This document shows positions 1-9,341 of a stretch of 64,000 nt of DNA, one piece after another. Position numbers and translations under genes: made by a program. Position 1 is the first letter of the stretch; each line of letters begins with the position of its first letter. Under the pieces are notes generated by a model. That model was not told where the DNA came from. It saw only the letters and a program-made list of their open reading frames with translations, and searched no databases. Source of the stretch: Metallosphaera yellowstonensis MK1 (GTDB lineage Archaea > Thermoproteota > Thermoprotei_A > Sulfolobales > Sulfolobaceae); assembly GCF_000243315.1 (NCBI RefSeq), contig NZ_JH597770.1, forward strand, positions 348,740-412,739, read 5' to 3'.

Positions 1-2
1 CT

Positions 3-866
3 AAGGTAATTGAGAACCTTTCATCTGAGGGGTCTAAGAAACTCCTGAGCATGAATAGCAGGATAGTTGTGGTACCAGGGTTCATAGGAAAAACTAAAGA
101 CGAGAGATACACGACTGTAGGGAGAGGAGGCAGTGACTACACTGCGACTCTCTTGGGCAAACTGCTCGGAATTAGACAAGTTAGGTTGATTACCGAAGTA
201 CCTGGGATAATGACTGCAGACCCCAGAAAGTTTGAGGGAGCGAAAACTATTCCCAGGCTCTCCTTGGAAGAGGCAATGGAACTGGCTCAAATGGGTGCAA
301 AGAGGCTTCACCCAAGGACCTTTGAACCCATGTTAGATAGTGATATAGAAGTCTACATTGAGGGACTCTATGACACTGGACATACTTTGGTTAAAGGTAC
401 CTGCAACGAAGAGGACGACCTCAAGGGCATAGCTACCCTGGAGAACCTGAAGATGATCTCTGTTGAGAGCAGTAAGATAGTGGGTAAGGTCGGGTCAGCC
501 GCCACAGTGATGGAAGAGGTGAGAAATGCTGGAGTTAACATTGTATCTCTGTCTCAGCCCGCCTCAGAGACCACAATTCACATAGTAGTCGACTCCGATA
601 ACTCCAGTAAGCTGATACCTAGACTCCAGTCAATAAGAGACATAGATACTGTAGAAGTTCAGGATGTAAGCTCAGTTAGTGTAGTAGGATGCGGATTGAG
701 GAGGAAGGAAACCTTCATGAAGGTTCTAAAGCACGCTTCCTCTTTCGAGATCATGGCTATATCCCGCGGACTGAGGAACGTTAGTGCCACCTTCGTGGTG
801 AGGAAGGATGAAGGTTTTAACCTGGCAAAGGAGTTACACGGGGTGATAGTGGGATGGACAAGCTGA
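3..866 (+). CDS. lysC: Aspartate kinase, C-terminal part (5' end outside window)
   Basis: Phosphorylates aspartate at the head of the aspartate-family amino acid pathway. The reading frame is open from the window edge, so the N-terminal kinase half is missing. What remains carries the end of the kinase domain ([33 protein letters not shown]) and a C-terminal regulatory part of two ACT domains ([37 protein letters not shown]). The ATG at 51 is internal and not the true start. Its stop overlaps the next gene, aspartate-semialdehyde dehydrogenase, by 13 bases, so the two successive pathway steps are translated from one operon. Confidence 0.93.
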   Translation, partial: KVIENLSSEGSKKLLSMNSRIVVVPGFIGKTKDERYTTVGRGGSDYTATLLGKLLGIRQVRLITEVPGIMTADPRKFEGAKTIPRLSLEEAMELAQMGAKRLHPRTFEPMLDSDIEVYIEGLYDTGHTLVKGTCNEEDDLKGIATLENLKMISVESSKIVGKVGSAATVMEEVRNAGVNIVSLSQPASETTIHIVVDSDNSSKLIPRLQSIRDIDTVEVQDVSSVSVVGCGLRRKETFMKVLKHASSFEIMAISRGLRNVSATFVVRKDEGFNLAKELHGVIVGWTS

Positions 867-1900
867 GGGTATCCCTCCTGGGCTCAACCGGAATGGTAGG
901 CCAAAAGATGGTGAGACTCCTCTCGTCTCACCCTTTCATAGAGCTGGCCAAAGTGAGTGCCTCTCCAAACAAGGTAGGGAAGAAATACAAAGAAGCAGTT
1001 AAGTGGATAGAGGAGGGAGAGATCCCGGAAGCTGCTCAAGACCTCACGGTCGTGTCGACAAGCCCTGAGGATCACAGGGATGTGGATGTTGTTCTCTCTG
1101 CCCTCCCTAACGAGCTAGCTGAGGATGTGGAACTGAAATTGGTGAGAGAAGGGATAACTGTGGTCTCCAACTCCAGTCCATTTAGGATGGACCCTGAGAT
1201 CCCTCTAATAAACCCGGAGATTAACTGGGAGCATCTGAGGCTACTGGAGACCCAAAGACAGAAGAGAGGGTGGAAGGGATTAATGGTGAAGAATCCCAAC
1301 TGCACTGCAGCGATCCTGAGCATGCCTCTTAAGCCTCTCCTAAAATACGGACTGAATAAGTTAGTTATAACTACTCTTCAAGCGGTGAGTGGTGCGGGCT
1401 ATAACGGTCTTCCCTTCATGTCCATAGGTAACAATGTAATACCATATATTAAGGGTGAGGAGGATAAGATACCCAAGGAGTCAGGGAAAATGTTGGGAGA
1501 ACTTCAAGGAGATAAGATAGCTTACGTTAAACTGGACGCTGTGGTCACCGCAACCAGAGTGCCTGTGAAGGTAGGCCACATGGGTGTAGTGACTGCGTTG
1601 TTTAACTCCCCGGTTAATGCAGAAGAGGTCAGAAAGGAATTAATGAACTTCGGGGCATTTCCACAGGATCGAAACCTCCCCACAGCCCCCAAGCATCCAA
1701 TTAGAGTCCTTGAAGGCGAGGATAGACCTCAACCTGAGATTGACGTTAAGGCCGAGGGAGGAATGGCGGTAAGTGTCGGGCGTATAAGACAGGAGGGTGA
1801 CTCCATAAGATTCGTAGTCTTAGGGGATAACCTAGTAAGGGGGGCAGCTGGTATAACCATACTCACCCTCGAGGTAATGAGAGAGCTAGGTTACATATGA
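854..1900 (+). CDS. asd: Aspartate-semialdehyde dehydrogenase
   Basis: Reduces aspartyl phosphate to aspartate semialdehyde with NADPH, the step after aspartate kinase. The 348-residue protein has a nucleotide-binding N-terminus ([10 protein letters not shown]), the catalytic cysteine in NPNCTAA near residue 150, and SGAGYNG after it. It is of the archaeal/fungal type, and the length is normal for the family. The start overlaps the aspartate kinase stop by 13 bases, and the stop overlaps the following PHP gene by 4 bases, which indicates a tight operon. Confidence 0.95.
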   Translation: MDKLRVSLLGSTGMVGQKMVRLLSSHPFIELAKVSASPNKVGKKYKEAVKWIEEGEIPEAAQDLTVVSTSPEDHRDVDVVLSALPNELAEDVELKLVREGITVVSNSSPFRMDPEIPLINPEINWEHLRLLETQRQKRGWKGLMVKNPNCTAAILSMPLKPLLKYGLNKLVITTLQAVSGAGYNGLPFMSIGNNVIPYIKGEEDKIPKESGKMLGELQGDKIAYVKLDAVVTATRVPVKVGHMGVVTALFNSPVNAEEVRKELMNFGAFPQDRNLPTAPKHPIRVLEGEDRPQPEIDVKAEGGMAVSVGRIRQEGDSIRFVVLGDNLVRGAAGITILTLEVMRELGYI

Positions 1901-2544
1901 AGTTAGACCTTCACGTACACTCCTTTTTCAGTGATGGAAGGGAGAGCCCTAAAGTCCTCGTGGAATATGCACGGAAGTTAGATGTTATCATAGCCCTGAC
2001 GGATCACGACACTAGTAAGGGAGTTAAGTGTGTGGAGGGCAGAGTGATTCCAGGACAGGAGGTGACTACACGAGAAGGGCACGTAGTTATCCTGTGTGAT
2101 TTTCCTCCAGATCCTCCAACCCAACTGGAATCGCTAACGGATTACAGTAGGGAAAACTCGTGTGTGATTTTCCCTTCTCATCCCTTCGACACATTTAGAA
2201 AGGGAATTGGCAGATCGGTTTTTGAGTATAAGTTTGATGCGGTGGAGATCTTTAACTCAAAGGCACCAGGGTGGGCAAACAAGAGAGCCCTTGAGGCGTC
2301 GCTTAAGCTGAACCTACCTGGATTGGCCAACAGTGACGCCCACGTTAAGGAGGCTTTGGGTTCAGCCTATAATCTAATTGAGATAAACGAGGTGAAACCC
2401 TCCATGATCCTTGAGGAAATTAGGAAGGGTAGAGTCAAGCCAGTTGAGGTAGGACTGAAGGCAAATGCTAAGTTAAAGATTATAGAGTGGTCAATTATAA
2501 GGAGACTGGGCCTTGAGAAGAATACCGGCGGAGCTCTGCGTTAG
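1897..2544 (+). CDS. PHP-domain phosphoesterase-like protein
   Basis: A 215-residue protein of the PHP metal-dependent phosphoesterase superfamily. The N-terminal metal-binding motif [15 protein letters not shown] (His6, His8, Asp13) is followed by LTDHDT near residue 36 and a C-terminal NSDAH. These are the metal ligands expected of the fold. The substrate cannot be read from the sequence; family members include histidinol phosphatases, RNase P protein Rpp30 relatives and cyclic phosphodiesterases. It starts four bases inside asd and ends within the start region of the next gene, so it is operonic with both. Confidence 0.8.
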   Translation: MKLDLHVHSFFSDGRESPKVLVEYARKLDVIIALTDHDTSKGVKCVEGRVIPGQEVTTREGHVVILCDFPPDPPTQLESLTDYSRENSCVIFPSHPFDTFRKGIGRSVFEYKFDAVEIFNSKAPGWANKRALEASLKLNLPGLANSDAHVKEALGSAYNLIEINEVKPSMILEEIRKGRVKPVEVGLKANAKLKIIEWSIIRRLGLEKNTGGALR

Positions 2545-3742
2545 GTGTAAAGGGGCGAAATTCCTCTGCGGTCTAACTAGCTGTCCGATCTTGGAAAGAT
2601 TTAGAGCTGTAACCAATGCCGCTTCAAAAGTAAGGTTAGATGTGGGATTGCTTCAGGGCTCCACCCCACCTAGTGTCATTGTAGGAGAGAAAGGTTACCC
2701 TAAGGTGTCTCTCTCCTTTAACGTTGCCCCAGAGGTTGTAGGGGAACAGGCAAGACTATATGAAGATCCGGCGGGATGGTGGGGAAGGGCTTCCCTTCAC
2801 GATATCATCAACTACAGGTCATCACTGGTATCTAACTTCTCTATGTATAGAATAAATGATGTCTGGAAGCTTTACGAAAGGGAGATATCACTTGCTACGA
2901 TCTCAGAGAGACCTGTGTTATCGGAGAGTAAAGTTACGGGCAAACTTGAGACTAAGCTTAAGTTTGACGGAATAGTCATGCCCAGGGGTCCTACAATTAA
3001 AGCTGATGATATAAGGGTAACTGAGAATCCCAAGGTACCTAAGATCCTCGATAGGTTAATCAATGACGATGTGAAGGCTAATGATGCAGTGTTGACCCTT
3101 TACAGAGGGGGAGAGGATGTATATAGGGTCGTGAGTGCGCTCTCCACAGGACTGCTGGGAACTCTGAAGAACAGAAAACTAGTTCCTACCAGGTGGGCAA
3201 TAACTGCGGTAGACAGCATAGTAGGTGACTCACTTCTGAAGGAGGTCAGGGACTTACCTTGGGTCTCAGAGACGTCAGTTTTCTTTCAGGGTTACTTGGG
3301 TAATTACTTCCACATAATAATCTATCCGTCCTCGTTTTTCTCCACGTGGGTTGAGATCTGGTATCCCACTTCACTCTGGGCTGGGGAGCTCACGATCACA
3401 GACCTGAGCGAGGACTACTGGGGTAAATACGGCACGCTTGATGGAGGCTACATGGCTGCTAGGCTCGCTGCCCTTGAGTACTTGACCAAGATTCGAAGGT
3501 CGGCTGGAGTAATGATAATAAGAGAAGTAACAGGCGAGTACTTTGCTCCCGTAGGAAATTGGCACATAAGAGAGACCGTGAGGAGAGCGTTCAACAATAG
3601 ACTTGGTAGCTTTCAAGGATTAGGAGAGGCGCTCGACTTAGTCCAAGGGAGGCTAAAAGATGGAAGGGTTAAACTAAGGGAGATAAGGGCTATCAAGAGA
3701 GTATTAAATCAGACGAGGATTGACTCCTTTTTCGACTCTTAA
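2513..3742 (+). CDS. NreA-like archaeal DNA repair protein with C-terminal PIP box
   Basis: A 409-residue protein of the archaeal Nre family, linked in the literature to repair of mitomycin-type DNA damage together with PCNA. The N-terminus has a four-cysteine zinc motif (Cys9, Cys12, Cys19, Cys24). The extreme C-terminus, residues 400-407, reads QTRIDSFF, a textbook PCNA-interacting motif with Q, I, F and F in place. The likely start is TTG at 2513, overlapping the PHP gene by 32 bases; no better start precedes the cysteine motif. Its stop overlaps the convergent argF stop by four bases. Confidence 0.85.
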   Translation: MRRIPAELCVRCKGAKFLCGLTSCPILERFRAVTNAASKVRLDVGLLQGSTPPSVIVGEKGYPKVSLSFNVAPEVVGEQARLYEDPAGWWGRASLHDIINYRSSLVSNFSMYRINDVWKLYEREISLATISERPVLSESKVTGKLETKLKFDGIVMPRGPTIKADDIRVTENPKVPKILDRLINDDVKANDAVLTLYRGGEDVYRVVSALSTGLLGTLKNRKLVPTRWAITAVDSIVGDSLLKEVRDLPWVSETSVFFQGYLGNYFHIIIYPSSFFSTWVEIWYPTSLWAGELTITDLSEDYWGKYGTLDGGYMAARLAALEYLTKIRRSAGVMIIREVTGEYFAPVGNWHIRETVRRAFNNRLGSFQGLGEALDLVQGRLKDGRVKLREIRAIKRVLNQTRIDSFFDS

Positions 3743-4662
3743 AAGAGGAGGGAGAACACCGACATGGCAGTGTAGAGCCTATTCTCAGCTTGATCCCAGA
3801 CTCTGCTCCTCTTCCCGTCTATCACAGACTGTTCTACTTCCTCTCCCCTCACCGCTGGGAGACAATGCATGAATATTGAGTCCTCGGAGGTGTAACGCAT
3901 GAGGTCCTCGGTAACTCTGTAATTAGAAAGTAGCTCTCTTCTCCTCTGGGCTTCAGCCTCTTGACCCATACTCACCCACACGTCTGTATATACCACCGAG
4001 ACACCCCTGACGGCCTGATACGGATCCTCGAAGAACTCTATTATTGCACCTGTCTTATCTGCCTCATCCTCTATTCTCCTCATTACGTCTTGTCTAGGCC
4101 TCAGTTCCTTGGGGGAGGCTATCCTCAGCTCCAAGCCCATCTTAGCCGTAAAGGCCATTAGACTAACTAAAACGTTGTCGCCTCCATCCCCCACAAAGGC
4201 CATAGGTCTCTTGAGGGTACCGAATGTCTCCCTTATGGTCATGAAGTCCGTTAGGGCCTGAAGAGGATGAGAGAGGTCGCTCAATAGATTCACCACAGGT
4301 CTTCCTGAATATTGGGCGAGCTTTACCAAACTCTCGTGTCTCAGCACACGGGCCCCAATGCCGTGGACCATCCTCCCCAAGACCCTCGCCGTGTCCTCTA
4401 TTGGCTCTCCTCTAGAGAGCTGGATATCGTTCTTAGTGAGTACCACTGTAGTACCCCCCAGCATCGTCACTGCCAACTCGGAGCTCACCCTCGTCCTGGT
4501 GCTAGGTTTCTCAAAGAGGAGGGCGATCCTCTTGCCATCCAGGGACTTAGGAATGGAATTTATGAGAACCCTCTCCTTCATCGAGAAGGAGACGTCGAGC
4601 ATCTTCTGAATCTCCCAAGAGTCGAAGTCTAGAAGGCAGAGTAGACTTTTACCTTTTAACAT
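3739..4662 (-). CDS. argF: Ornithine carbamoyltransferase
   Basis: Transfers the carbamoyl group of carbamoyl phosphate to ornithine, giving citrulline in arginine biosynthesis. The 307 residues carry the carbamoyl-phosphate loop (KPSTRTR near residue 53), HPLQAL near 131, a GDGGDNV stretch where the family has the ornithine-side GD motif, and the C-terminal HCLP. The HCLP motif and overall pattern favour ornithine over aspartate carbamoyltransferase. The start codon is ATG at 4662, with a TATA-like element on the minus strand about 28 bases upstream. It is convergent with the nreA-like gene. Confidence 0.93.
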   Translation of the reverse strand: MLKGKSLLCLLDFDSWEIQKMLDVSFSMKERVLINSIPKSLDGKRIALLFEKPSTRTRVSSELAVTMLGGTTVVLTKNDIQLSRGEPIEDTARVLGRMVHGIGARVLRHESLVKLAQYSGRPVVNLLSDLSHPLQALTDFMTIRETFGTLKRPMAFVGDGGDNVLVSLMAFTAKMGLELRIASPKELRPRQDVMRRIEDEADKTGAIIEFFEDPYQAVRGVSVVYTDVWVSMGQEAEAQRRRELLSNYRVTEDLMRYTSEDSIFMHCLPAVRGEEVEQSVIDGKRSRVWDQAENRLYTAMSVFSLLF

Positions 4663-4695
4663 CGTTTTTAAGTGAATGGTACAGAATTAAAAGTA
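4662..4695. promoter_or_regulatory. Compact divergent promoter region, argF / DUF4443-like regulator
   Basis: Only 32 bases separate two divergent start codons. A plus-strand TATA-like stretch (gtttttaag, about 4664-4672) lies about 26 bases before the ATG at 4695. A minus-strand one (cttttaatt, about 4686-4694) lies about 28 bases before the ATG at 4662. Each TATA element overlaps or abuts the other gene's start. Both transcripts should therefore be leaderless, and the two promoters may interfere. Confidence 0.5.
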
Positions 4696-5318
4696 TGAGC
4701 GGGATCTCGGCCCTTGAGGAGACGACCAGGCCAAAACAGGGAAATAGGCCTAGTTACGATGAGGCTCACGTTGTCTGGGCGCTGAATCTAATAGGCTCTG
4801 AACCGCCTTTGGGTAGACTCTCGCTTATGAAAAGGTTAGGACTAGGGGAGGCTTCCGTGAAAACAATGCTCAAAAGGTTAAGGGAGTCGGGTCTGATCAA
4901 AGTGGATCGTGTCGGTGGGGCCGAGCTCACTGATAAGGGGAAGTCCATCGTCGAGGAGTGGAAGAGGGACGTAACGATATCCACTTCAACCATCAACTCT
5001 CTCGGGTGGGACGGAGTCAAGGTAGTCATAAGGAAAGGAGAGCGTTTGGTAACTAGGCTAGGGGTGATAAACCTAAGAGACTCCATAATCAGGCTGGGAG
5101 CAGAAGCGGTACTGATTGTGGTTAAGACTCAGACTGGAGTGGAGATACCTCCCAAGACCGAGGAGTTCACCATAAGGTCTCTCCTGGACGAAGTGAAGAG
5201 GGATACAGAGTATGTTTCCCCTGGGGACTTAATCGTCTATTTGATTCCAAAGGACTTACACTTGGCATATAAGGTGGGGCTGTATCTCCTGAGCCATGAG
5301 GATAGGACTGATAATTAA
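4695..5318 (+). CDS. Winged-helix protein, DUF4443-like putative regulator
   Basis: A 207-residue protein with an N-terminal winged helix-turn-helix at roughly residues 20-85 (GRLSLMKRLGLGEASVKTMLKRLRESGLI, then ELTDKGKSI). The C-terminal part, residues 95-200, is probably a ligand or effector domain. It resembles the DUF4443 family of Sulfolobales, recognised by pattern only. It is transcribed divergently from argF and overlaps the start of the following NAD-kinase-like gene by 23 bases, so the two form an operon. The target genes and effector are unknown. Confidence 0.7.
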   Translation: MSGISALEETTRPKQGNRPSYDEAHVVWALNLIGSEPPLGRLSLMKRLGLGEASVKTMLKRLRESGLIKVDRVGGAELTDKGKSIVEEWKRDVTISTSTINSLGWDGVKVVIRKGERLVTRLGVINLRDSIIRLGAEAVLIVVKTQTGVEIPPKTEEFTIRSLLDEVKRDTEYVSPGDLIVYLIPKDLHLAYKVGLYLLSHEDRTDN

Positions 5319-6369
5319 CCCGTTTGCTGGGGCTGGAGGAAGAATAGGACATAAGGGTAGTGATGACCTGAGAATTGAGAATCCAGAGCTCCGCGCTAGA
5401 GTGAGCAGGTTCCTCTCTACTGCCCCAGAAGGGCTTTACCTAGTTCCCAGAGGGAAAATGGGAGAGTATTTTGTGGTCAACTCAGGAAAGGAATATCGCC
5501 TACTGAGATCTGGGAGGGACGACTCCACGAGAGAGGACACCATAAGGGCGGTGAGGGAGCTGAGATCAACAGGGGTAGATATAATAGTTTTCGCAGGAGG
5601 AGACGGTACAGCTAGGGATGTGGCTGAAGCGTTGGAGAGTAGCGAGATACCTATCCTAGGAGTCCCAACAGGAGTGAAGATGCACAGTGGAGTTTTTGCC
5701 TCTACTCCTGAGGCAGCTGGGATTCTCCTGAAGTATTTTGAGCAGGGTAGAACTGAAATCACGAGGGGAGAGATATTGGACATCGATGAAGACGCATATA
5801 GGAGAGGTGAATATATTGTTAGGCTATATTATATTGTAAATACAATAAAATTCCAAAATCTCTTAGTCAGTGGTAAGGAGGAGTACAGTTTCCAGGAGGA
5901 TCTAAACGAGATTGCCCAGTATTTTCTCGACGAGTTCCTCAAAGAGGACGTATATTACGTTCTGGGGCCTGGGGCCACGGTTAAGTCCATTGAGAAGATG
6001 TTAGGTTACTATCCCAACTTTTTGAGTACAGATCTGTTTCTAGGGAGAAAGCCTATAAAATTTAATGTAAATTACCAAGACCTTTTGAGATTAACCGGGG
6101 AGTTAAACCCCGTGAAACTTGTGCTCACCCCGATAGGAGGTCAAGGCTTCGTGATAGGCAGAGGGAACCAGGAGATAGGGCCCGGAGTCCTGACGAGGGT
6201 TTCTAGAGACGATATAGTGATTCTGTCATCTCGCATTAAGCTGTCCAAGATAGAGTGCCTCAGGTTTGATACTGGTTCTCCAGACCTAGACAGGAAATAT
6301 GAGGGAGTGTATAAGGTGATTGTAGGATATGATCAGTTCATGGCCGTCAGAACGTGTAGTATCACTTAG
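5296..6369 (+). CDS. ATP-NAD kinase family protein
   Basis: A 357-residue member of the diacylglycerol/NAD kinase fold. IINPFAGAGGRIGHKGSD at the N-terminus and the nucleotide motif VFAGGDGTARDV near residue 100 are the hallmark segments, followed by GVPTGVKMHSGVFA. It is of the longer archaeal COG3199-type lineage, so phosphorylation of NAD is likely but not certain. The start ATG lies inside the upstream regulator gene. The GGDGT core is intact. Confidence 0.82.
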   Translation: MRIGLIINPFAGAGGRIGHKGSDDLRIENPELRARVSRFLSTAPEGLYLVPRGKMGEYFVVNSGKEYRLLRSGRDDSTREDTIRAVRELRSTGVDIIVFAGGDGTARDVAEALESSEIPILGVPTGVKMHSGVFASTPEAAGILLKYFEQGRTEITRGEILDIDEDAYRRGEYIVRLYYIVNTIKFQNLLVSGKEEYSFQEDLNEIAQYFLDEFLKEDVYYVLGPGATVKSIEKMLGYYPNFLSTDLFLGRKPIKFNVNYQDLLRLTGELNPVKLVLTPIGGQGFVIGRGNQEIGPGVLTRVSRDDIVILSSRIKLSKIECLRFDTGSPDLDRKYEGVYKVIVGYDQFMAVRTCSIT

Positions 6370-6443
6370 CCAAAAATTCATGATATTACTCACGGGACAA
6401 TTTCACTATATCATTAAATAAAGAAAGACTACAAAGGATTTCC

Positions 6444-7166
6444 GTGAAAGACGAAGAGGCCCACATTGACCTTCAGGGACAGGAACGTGCCGAGTATAAG
6501 GGGTCTCCTAGGTCCAAATTAATGGAGGCCATCCTGGTACTCCTCCACGCAAGACCTTTGAGGACCTCGGAGATAGCCTCTAATCTAGGTTATGATACTA
6601 AATATGTGAGCAGTTATCTAAGTTACTGGAGAAAAAAGGGCCTCGTTTATCAAGAGGGGGGAAGGTGGTACTTGACCCCCCAAGGGGAGGGAACAGCGGT
6701 ATCGGTGTTAGAGTCGTTCTCCAACTCTAGGTTCAAGGAGATGCTGGTCATAGCAAAACAGATGCTCTCTGGAAATGTTAGAGACTCAATAAACCACAAA
6801 GATGAACAAAGGAGAAAAGACTCGGAGAAGGAAGTTTTGTCGTTTATTGAGTCAAAAACCAGATCTAACCTCAATAAATCACAAAAGAGGGATCCCACGG
6901 TTTGTCTAAACGAGATAACCGCAAAGTTAACTGAGGAAGAAAAAGAAATTCTTTTATTCTTATTAGAAAGATATAAACAATGGGGATCTACCTACGTCTA
7001 CTTAGATCAGCTTCAAGAGGAATACAAGGCAGATATGGGGTGGCTCTTCAAGGTCATCCGTTCCCTGCAGACCAAGCGGTTAATGTACCTCTACAACGAT
7101 CCTAAACTTGGCTTTAGGGTCGGCTTTTCTCAGAACCTAAAGAGACTTCTGGAGAAGTGTGAGTAG
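6444..7166 (+). CDS. Double winged-helix protein, WhiP-like replication initiator candidate
   Basis: A 240-residue protein with a GTG start. It has an N-terminal winged helix (residues 25-75: [23 protein letters not shown]) and a second one at the C-terminus (residues 165-235: [14 protein letters not shown] through [15 protein letters not shown]), joined by a polar linker. This two-wing layout and its position a few genes from thermosome alpha and argS fit WhiP, the Cdt1-like protein encoded beside oriC3 in Sulfolobus. The identification rests on remembered synteny and architecture, not a search. Otherwise it is a winged-helix regulator. Confidence 0.55.
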   Translation: MKDEEAHIDLQGQERAEYKGSPRSKLMEAILVLLHARPLRTSEIASNLGYDTKYVSSYLSYWRKKGLVYQEGGRWYLTPQGEGTAVSVLESFSNSRFKEMLVIAKQMLSGNVRDSINHKDEQRRKDSEKEVLSFIESKTRSNLNKSQKRDPTVCLNEITAKLTEEEKEILLFLLERYKQWGSTYVYLDQLQEEYKADMGWLFKVIRSLQTKRLMYLYNDPKLGFRVGFSQNLKRLLEKCE

Positions 7167-7399
7167 AGGCTTCAAGATCTAAAGGTCACGTGATCTAGTC
7201 GTTTCATGAAGGCGGGTTTGTGTTAATATTTCCTCTACAGGGTCTGCCTTCTTTTGTTTTAATGTGATTTGATTCAGGATAGTTTATACAAACCGAGAAT
7301 GTTTTCGTGACGTCATTTTGACAAAAAAGGGAGCTGAAGTAGTAGTAATGTATATAACTGATAGTTAGGGAAAGATGGTTAAACAAGAGGTGTAATAAT
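7167..7399. other. AT-rich intergenic region; possible replication origin (oriC3-like)
   Basis: This 233-base gap separates the WhiP-like gene from the next gene. It holds two perfect 8-base palindromes, tcacgtga at 7186-7193 and tgacgtca at 7308-7315, a long AT-rich stretch from about 7205 to 7300, and TATA-like elements near 7281-7289 and 7347-7356 that can serve the downstream gene. In Sulfolobus the third origin lies beside whiP, so this is the natural candidate. I see no canonical origin-recognition-box repeat. The role is inference. Confidence 0.35.
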
Positions 7400-7729
7400 T
7401 TGTCATCACCAAACAAATCCATAAAGATGTCAGAGGAAGAGATCGATAAGGCTTTACAAAAGGCCGAAAAGGAGGCGGAGAAGAAGGATCACAAGAAGAT
7501 CTGGGTAGAAAAAATGGTGAAGAGTGCTAAAACCTATTACAAAGTTTGTCCGTACTTTGATAAGAAGACTTCAAAGTGCTTCCTGTCGCTCAATAATAAA
7601 TGTAATAGAGACGGAAAATACGAGAATTGTCCAGTATTTATGGACTTTCTGGACACTAAATATCAAGAGTTTACGTCCAAAAAGAAGATACTTCCATTGG
7701 ACTTTCTAGATCTGGCGCAGTCAGTGTGA
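7400..7729 (+). CDS. Small cysteine-cluster protein, unknown function
   Basis: A 109-residue protein starting at TTG, with a purine-rich gaggtg at 7388 as plausible ribosome binding site. The first 40 residues are charged and probably helical. They are followed by a four-cysteine cluster (VCPYF, five residues, C, eight, C, eight, CP) suited to a metal or iron-sulfur site. I do not recognise the family. It ends 11 bases before the next gene, and the two are probably co-transcribed. A similar CPYY-type cluster recurs in the protein at 11815-12189. Confidence 0.75.
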   Translation: MSSPNKSIKMSEEEIDKALQKAEKEAEKKDHKKIWVEKMVKSAKTYYKVCPYFDKKTSKCFLSLNNKCNRDGKYENCPVFMDFLDTKYQEFTSKKKILPLDFLDLAQSV

Positions 7730-7740
7730 TAAGGTGAGGC

Positions 7741-8550
7741 GTGACCTTCAAAGTGGCCAGGAAGAAAAGAGAGGAAGAAGAGGAGGAATCGTCTGGAGAG
7801 GAGGCAGGAGCCAAGAAGAGTAAGAAGGAGAAATACGTAGATCCGGAAAAACTCCTAGAAGAGTACTTGGAAGAAGTAAAGCTTGGCCTTAACTTATCCT
7901 ATCTCAACCTCGATAGGGACGTCTTCAGGGATATAATAAAGGAGCCCTTCATTGCTGCGGTGGGTCAGGTTAAGACAAAGCCTAAGGTGAGAACCATAGT
8001 CAATAGGCTTAACGCTTCTGGGGACGCTTTGCTTGAGTATATCGCAGCCAAGCTACTCCAGACCATCTCCTTGAGCAAGATGAGCGATGAGCAGTTTGAA
8101 TTCGTGGTTTACCATGTGGGGAAATTAGTGAACGAGTTGGCTGCGACGCTCTATGCAGAAGCCAAGAGGAGGAATAGGCCAGATCTTATAGACTTTATGA
8201 GGAGTTTATGGAACCAATCCAGCTCCCTGAGGTCTCCAGTCACCTGTCCCAAATGCGGGTTCAGGGCAATAATGCCGGACCTGAGTTGTAAGGTATGTGG
8301 TTACGTGATGCAAATGAGGGAGTTGAAAGACAACCTGCACCTCATGGAGCAACTAAAGGATATGGCCTCCACTAATCCCGAGGAGTTTAAGGAGATAGTG
8401 AGTTCTGGCTACCTCTTTTACGGAAGTTTGGGTCCCTCTGCCCCATCTAGGTTTAAGGCTGAAAGTGGCGGAATTTACTACGAGGTAATCCTCACTGCAC
8501 AAGAGAAAGATCAACTTCGCAAGCTTTACAGTAGTCTCCAGCAGAGATGA
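7741..8550 (+). CDS. Zinc-ribbon protein with charged N-terminus, unknown function
   Basis: A 269-residue protein with a GTG start. Residues 1-35 are a highly charged Lys/Glu tail, residues 40-155 are mostly helical, and residues 163-185 form a zinc ribbon (TCPKCGFRA ... CKVCGYVM). The tail suggests contact with nucleic acid or a partner protein. It follows the cysteine-cluster gene, and its last 59 bases overlap the convergent Ncs2-like gene. I cannot assign a function. Its place beside a WhiP-like gene makes a replication or transcription role possible, but that is inference only. Confidence 0.78.
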   Translation: MTFKVARKKREEEEEESSGEEAGAKKSKKEKYVDPEKLLEEYLEEVKLGLNLSYLNLDRDVFRDIIKEPFIAAVGQVKTKPKVRTIVNRLNASGDALLEYIAAKLLQTISLSKMSDEQFEFVVYHVGKLVNELAATLYAEAKRRNRPDLIDFMRSLWNQSSSLRSPVTCPKCGFRAIMPDLSCKVCGYVMQMRELKDNLHLMEQLKDMASTNPEEFKEIVSSGYLFYGSLGPSAPSRFKAESGGIYYEVILTAQEKDQLRKLYSSLQQR

Positions 8551-9211
8551 TGGCTCCACACCTCCTACATCTCGGGAACAATCTCGTGAGCTCCTCCACA
8601 GACGGGGAGAACGTGTGAAAGACCTCGTTATCAGGGAACCTATCATGAGACCAAGACAGGATGGAGTCGAACAAGGAATCCCCTGTGATTAACCGGGGAG
8701 TTAACTCGGAGAAACCCCTCAGCTCGGTGTAGGGGGTGTTGTAAAGTAAATTCAGGACGGTCTTTTCTCCCACGTTCACCCTAAGACCGTAAAGGTTTAG
8801 GTAAGCTCCATTTAAGGATCGAGTGGAGGAATAGATAAGATATGCTAAGTAGAAGTCTGCAGTGAGAGGGAAGACAAAGTATCTGTTTTCAGACTCCAGA
8901 ACTTTAACAACCAGCTCGTGGATGGTGGAGTTAATATCAGGTTCACCAGTTATTACCTCTTTCCTGAGGGATACGTTACAGGGCTCACATACTTTTCTTA
9001 TCAGATTTGCAAGGATCTCCCCAACCCCTGAATAGAACTCAGGTGACAGTATGGTGAGTGATGAATTCCTGAGATCTACTCCACTCCTCACTAGATTCCT
9101 TTTTACCCTATGTATGATCTCATCTCTGGAGCACCTCAAACACATTGGTTTACCGCTAATCAATAACGAGAATTCGTTTCCGCACTTAATGCACTTCACG
9201 TTATTGGTCAT
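8492..9211 (-). CDS. Ncs6/TtuA-related protein with degenerate PP-loop (Ncs2/Ctu2-like)
   Basis: A 239-residue protein whose two ends match tRNA 2-thiolation enzymes of the TtuA/Ncs6 family. The N-terminus has a zinc motif (CIKCG ... MCLRCSRDEIIHRVKRNL) and the C-terminus has CRRCGAIISAGDYCKAC. Between them the ATP-binding SGGKDS loop that should follow is replaced by a sequence around ILSPEFYSGVGE, and the protein is short. Eukaryotic Ncs2/Ctu2 is an analogous partner that has lost the loop. A non-catalytic partner of a thiolase is therefore the leading guess. It is divergent from thermosome alpha. Confidence 0.6.
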   Translation of the reverse strand: MTNNVKCIKCGNEFSLLISGKPMCLRCSRDEIIHRVKRNLVRSGVDLRNSSLTILSPEFYSGVGEILANLIRKVCEPCNVSLRKEVITGEPDINSTIHELVVKVLESENRYFVFPLTADFYLAYLIYSSTRSLNGAYLNLYGLRVNVGEKTVLNLLYNTPYTELRGFSELTPRLITGDSLFDSILSWSHDRFPDNEVFHTFSPSVEELTRLFPRCRRCGAIISAGDYCKACEVDLSLVQ

Positions 9212-9258
9212 GTATATCGTTTGGCAAATTAAACTTTCTGAAGGACTCTTAGGTCGCT

Positions 9259-9307
9259 GGCCCTTGCAAGGGCCTTAATTTAGAGATCAGCAAAATTTAT
9301 ATATAAG
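9259..9307 (+). promoter_or_regulatory. Thermosome alpha promoter with upstream palindrome
   Basis: A strong TATA box (tttatatataag, 9296-9307) precedes the thermosome start at 9342. A perfect 16-base palindrome, ggcccttgcaagggcc, occupies 9259-9274, about 22 bases upstream of the TATA box. That is a typical position for an activator or repressor site. A ggtgat at 9331-9336 can act as ribosome binding site. The palindrome could equally serve the divergent gene starting at 9211. Confidence 0.65.
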
Positions 9308-9341
9308 CGATCTGAATGGACACCAGAAAAGGTGATATTGA

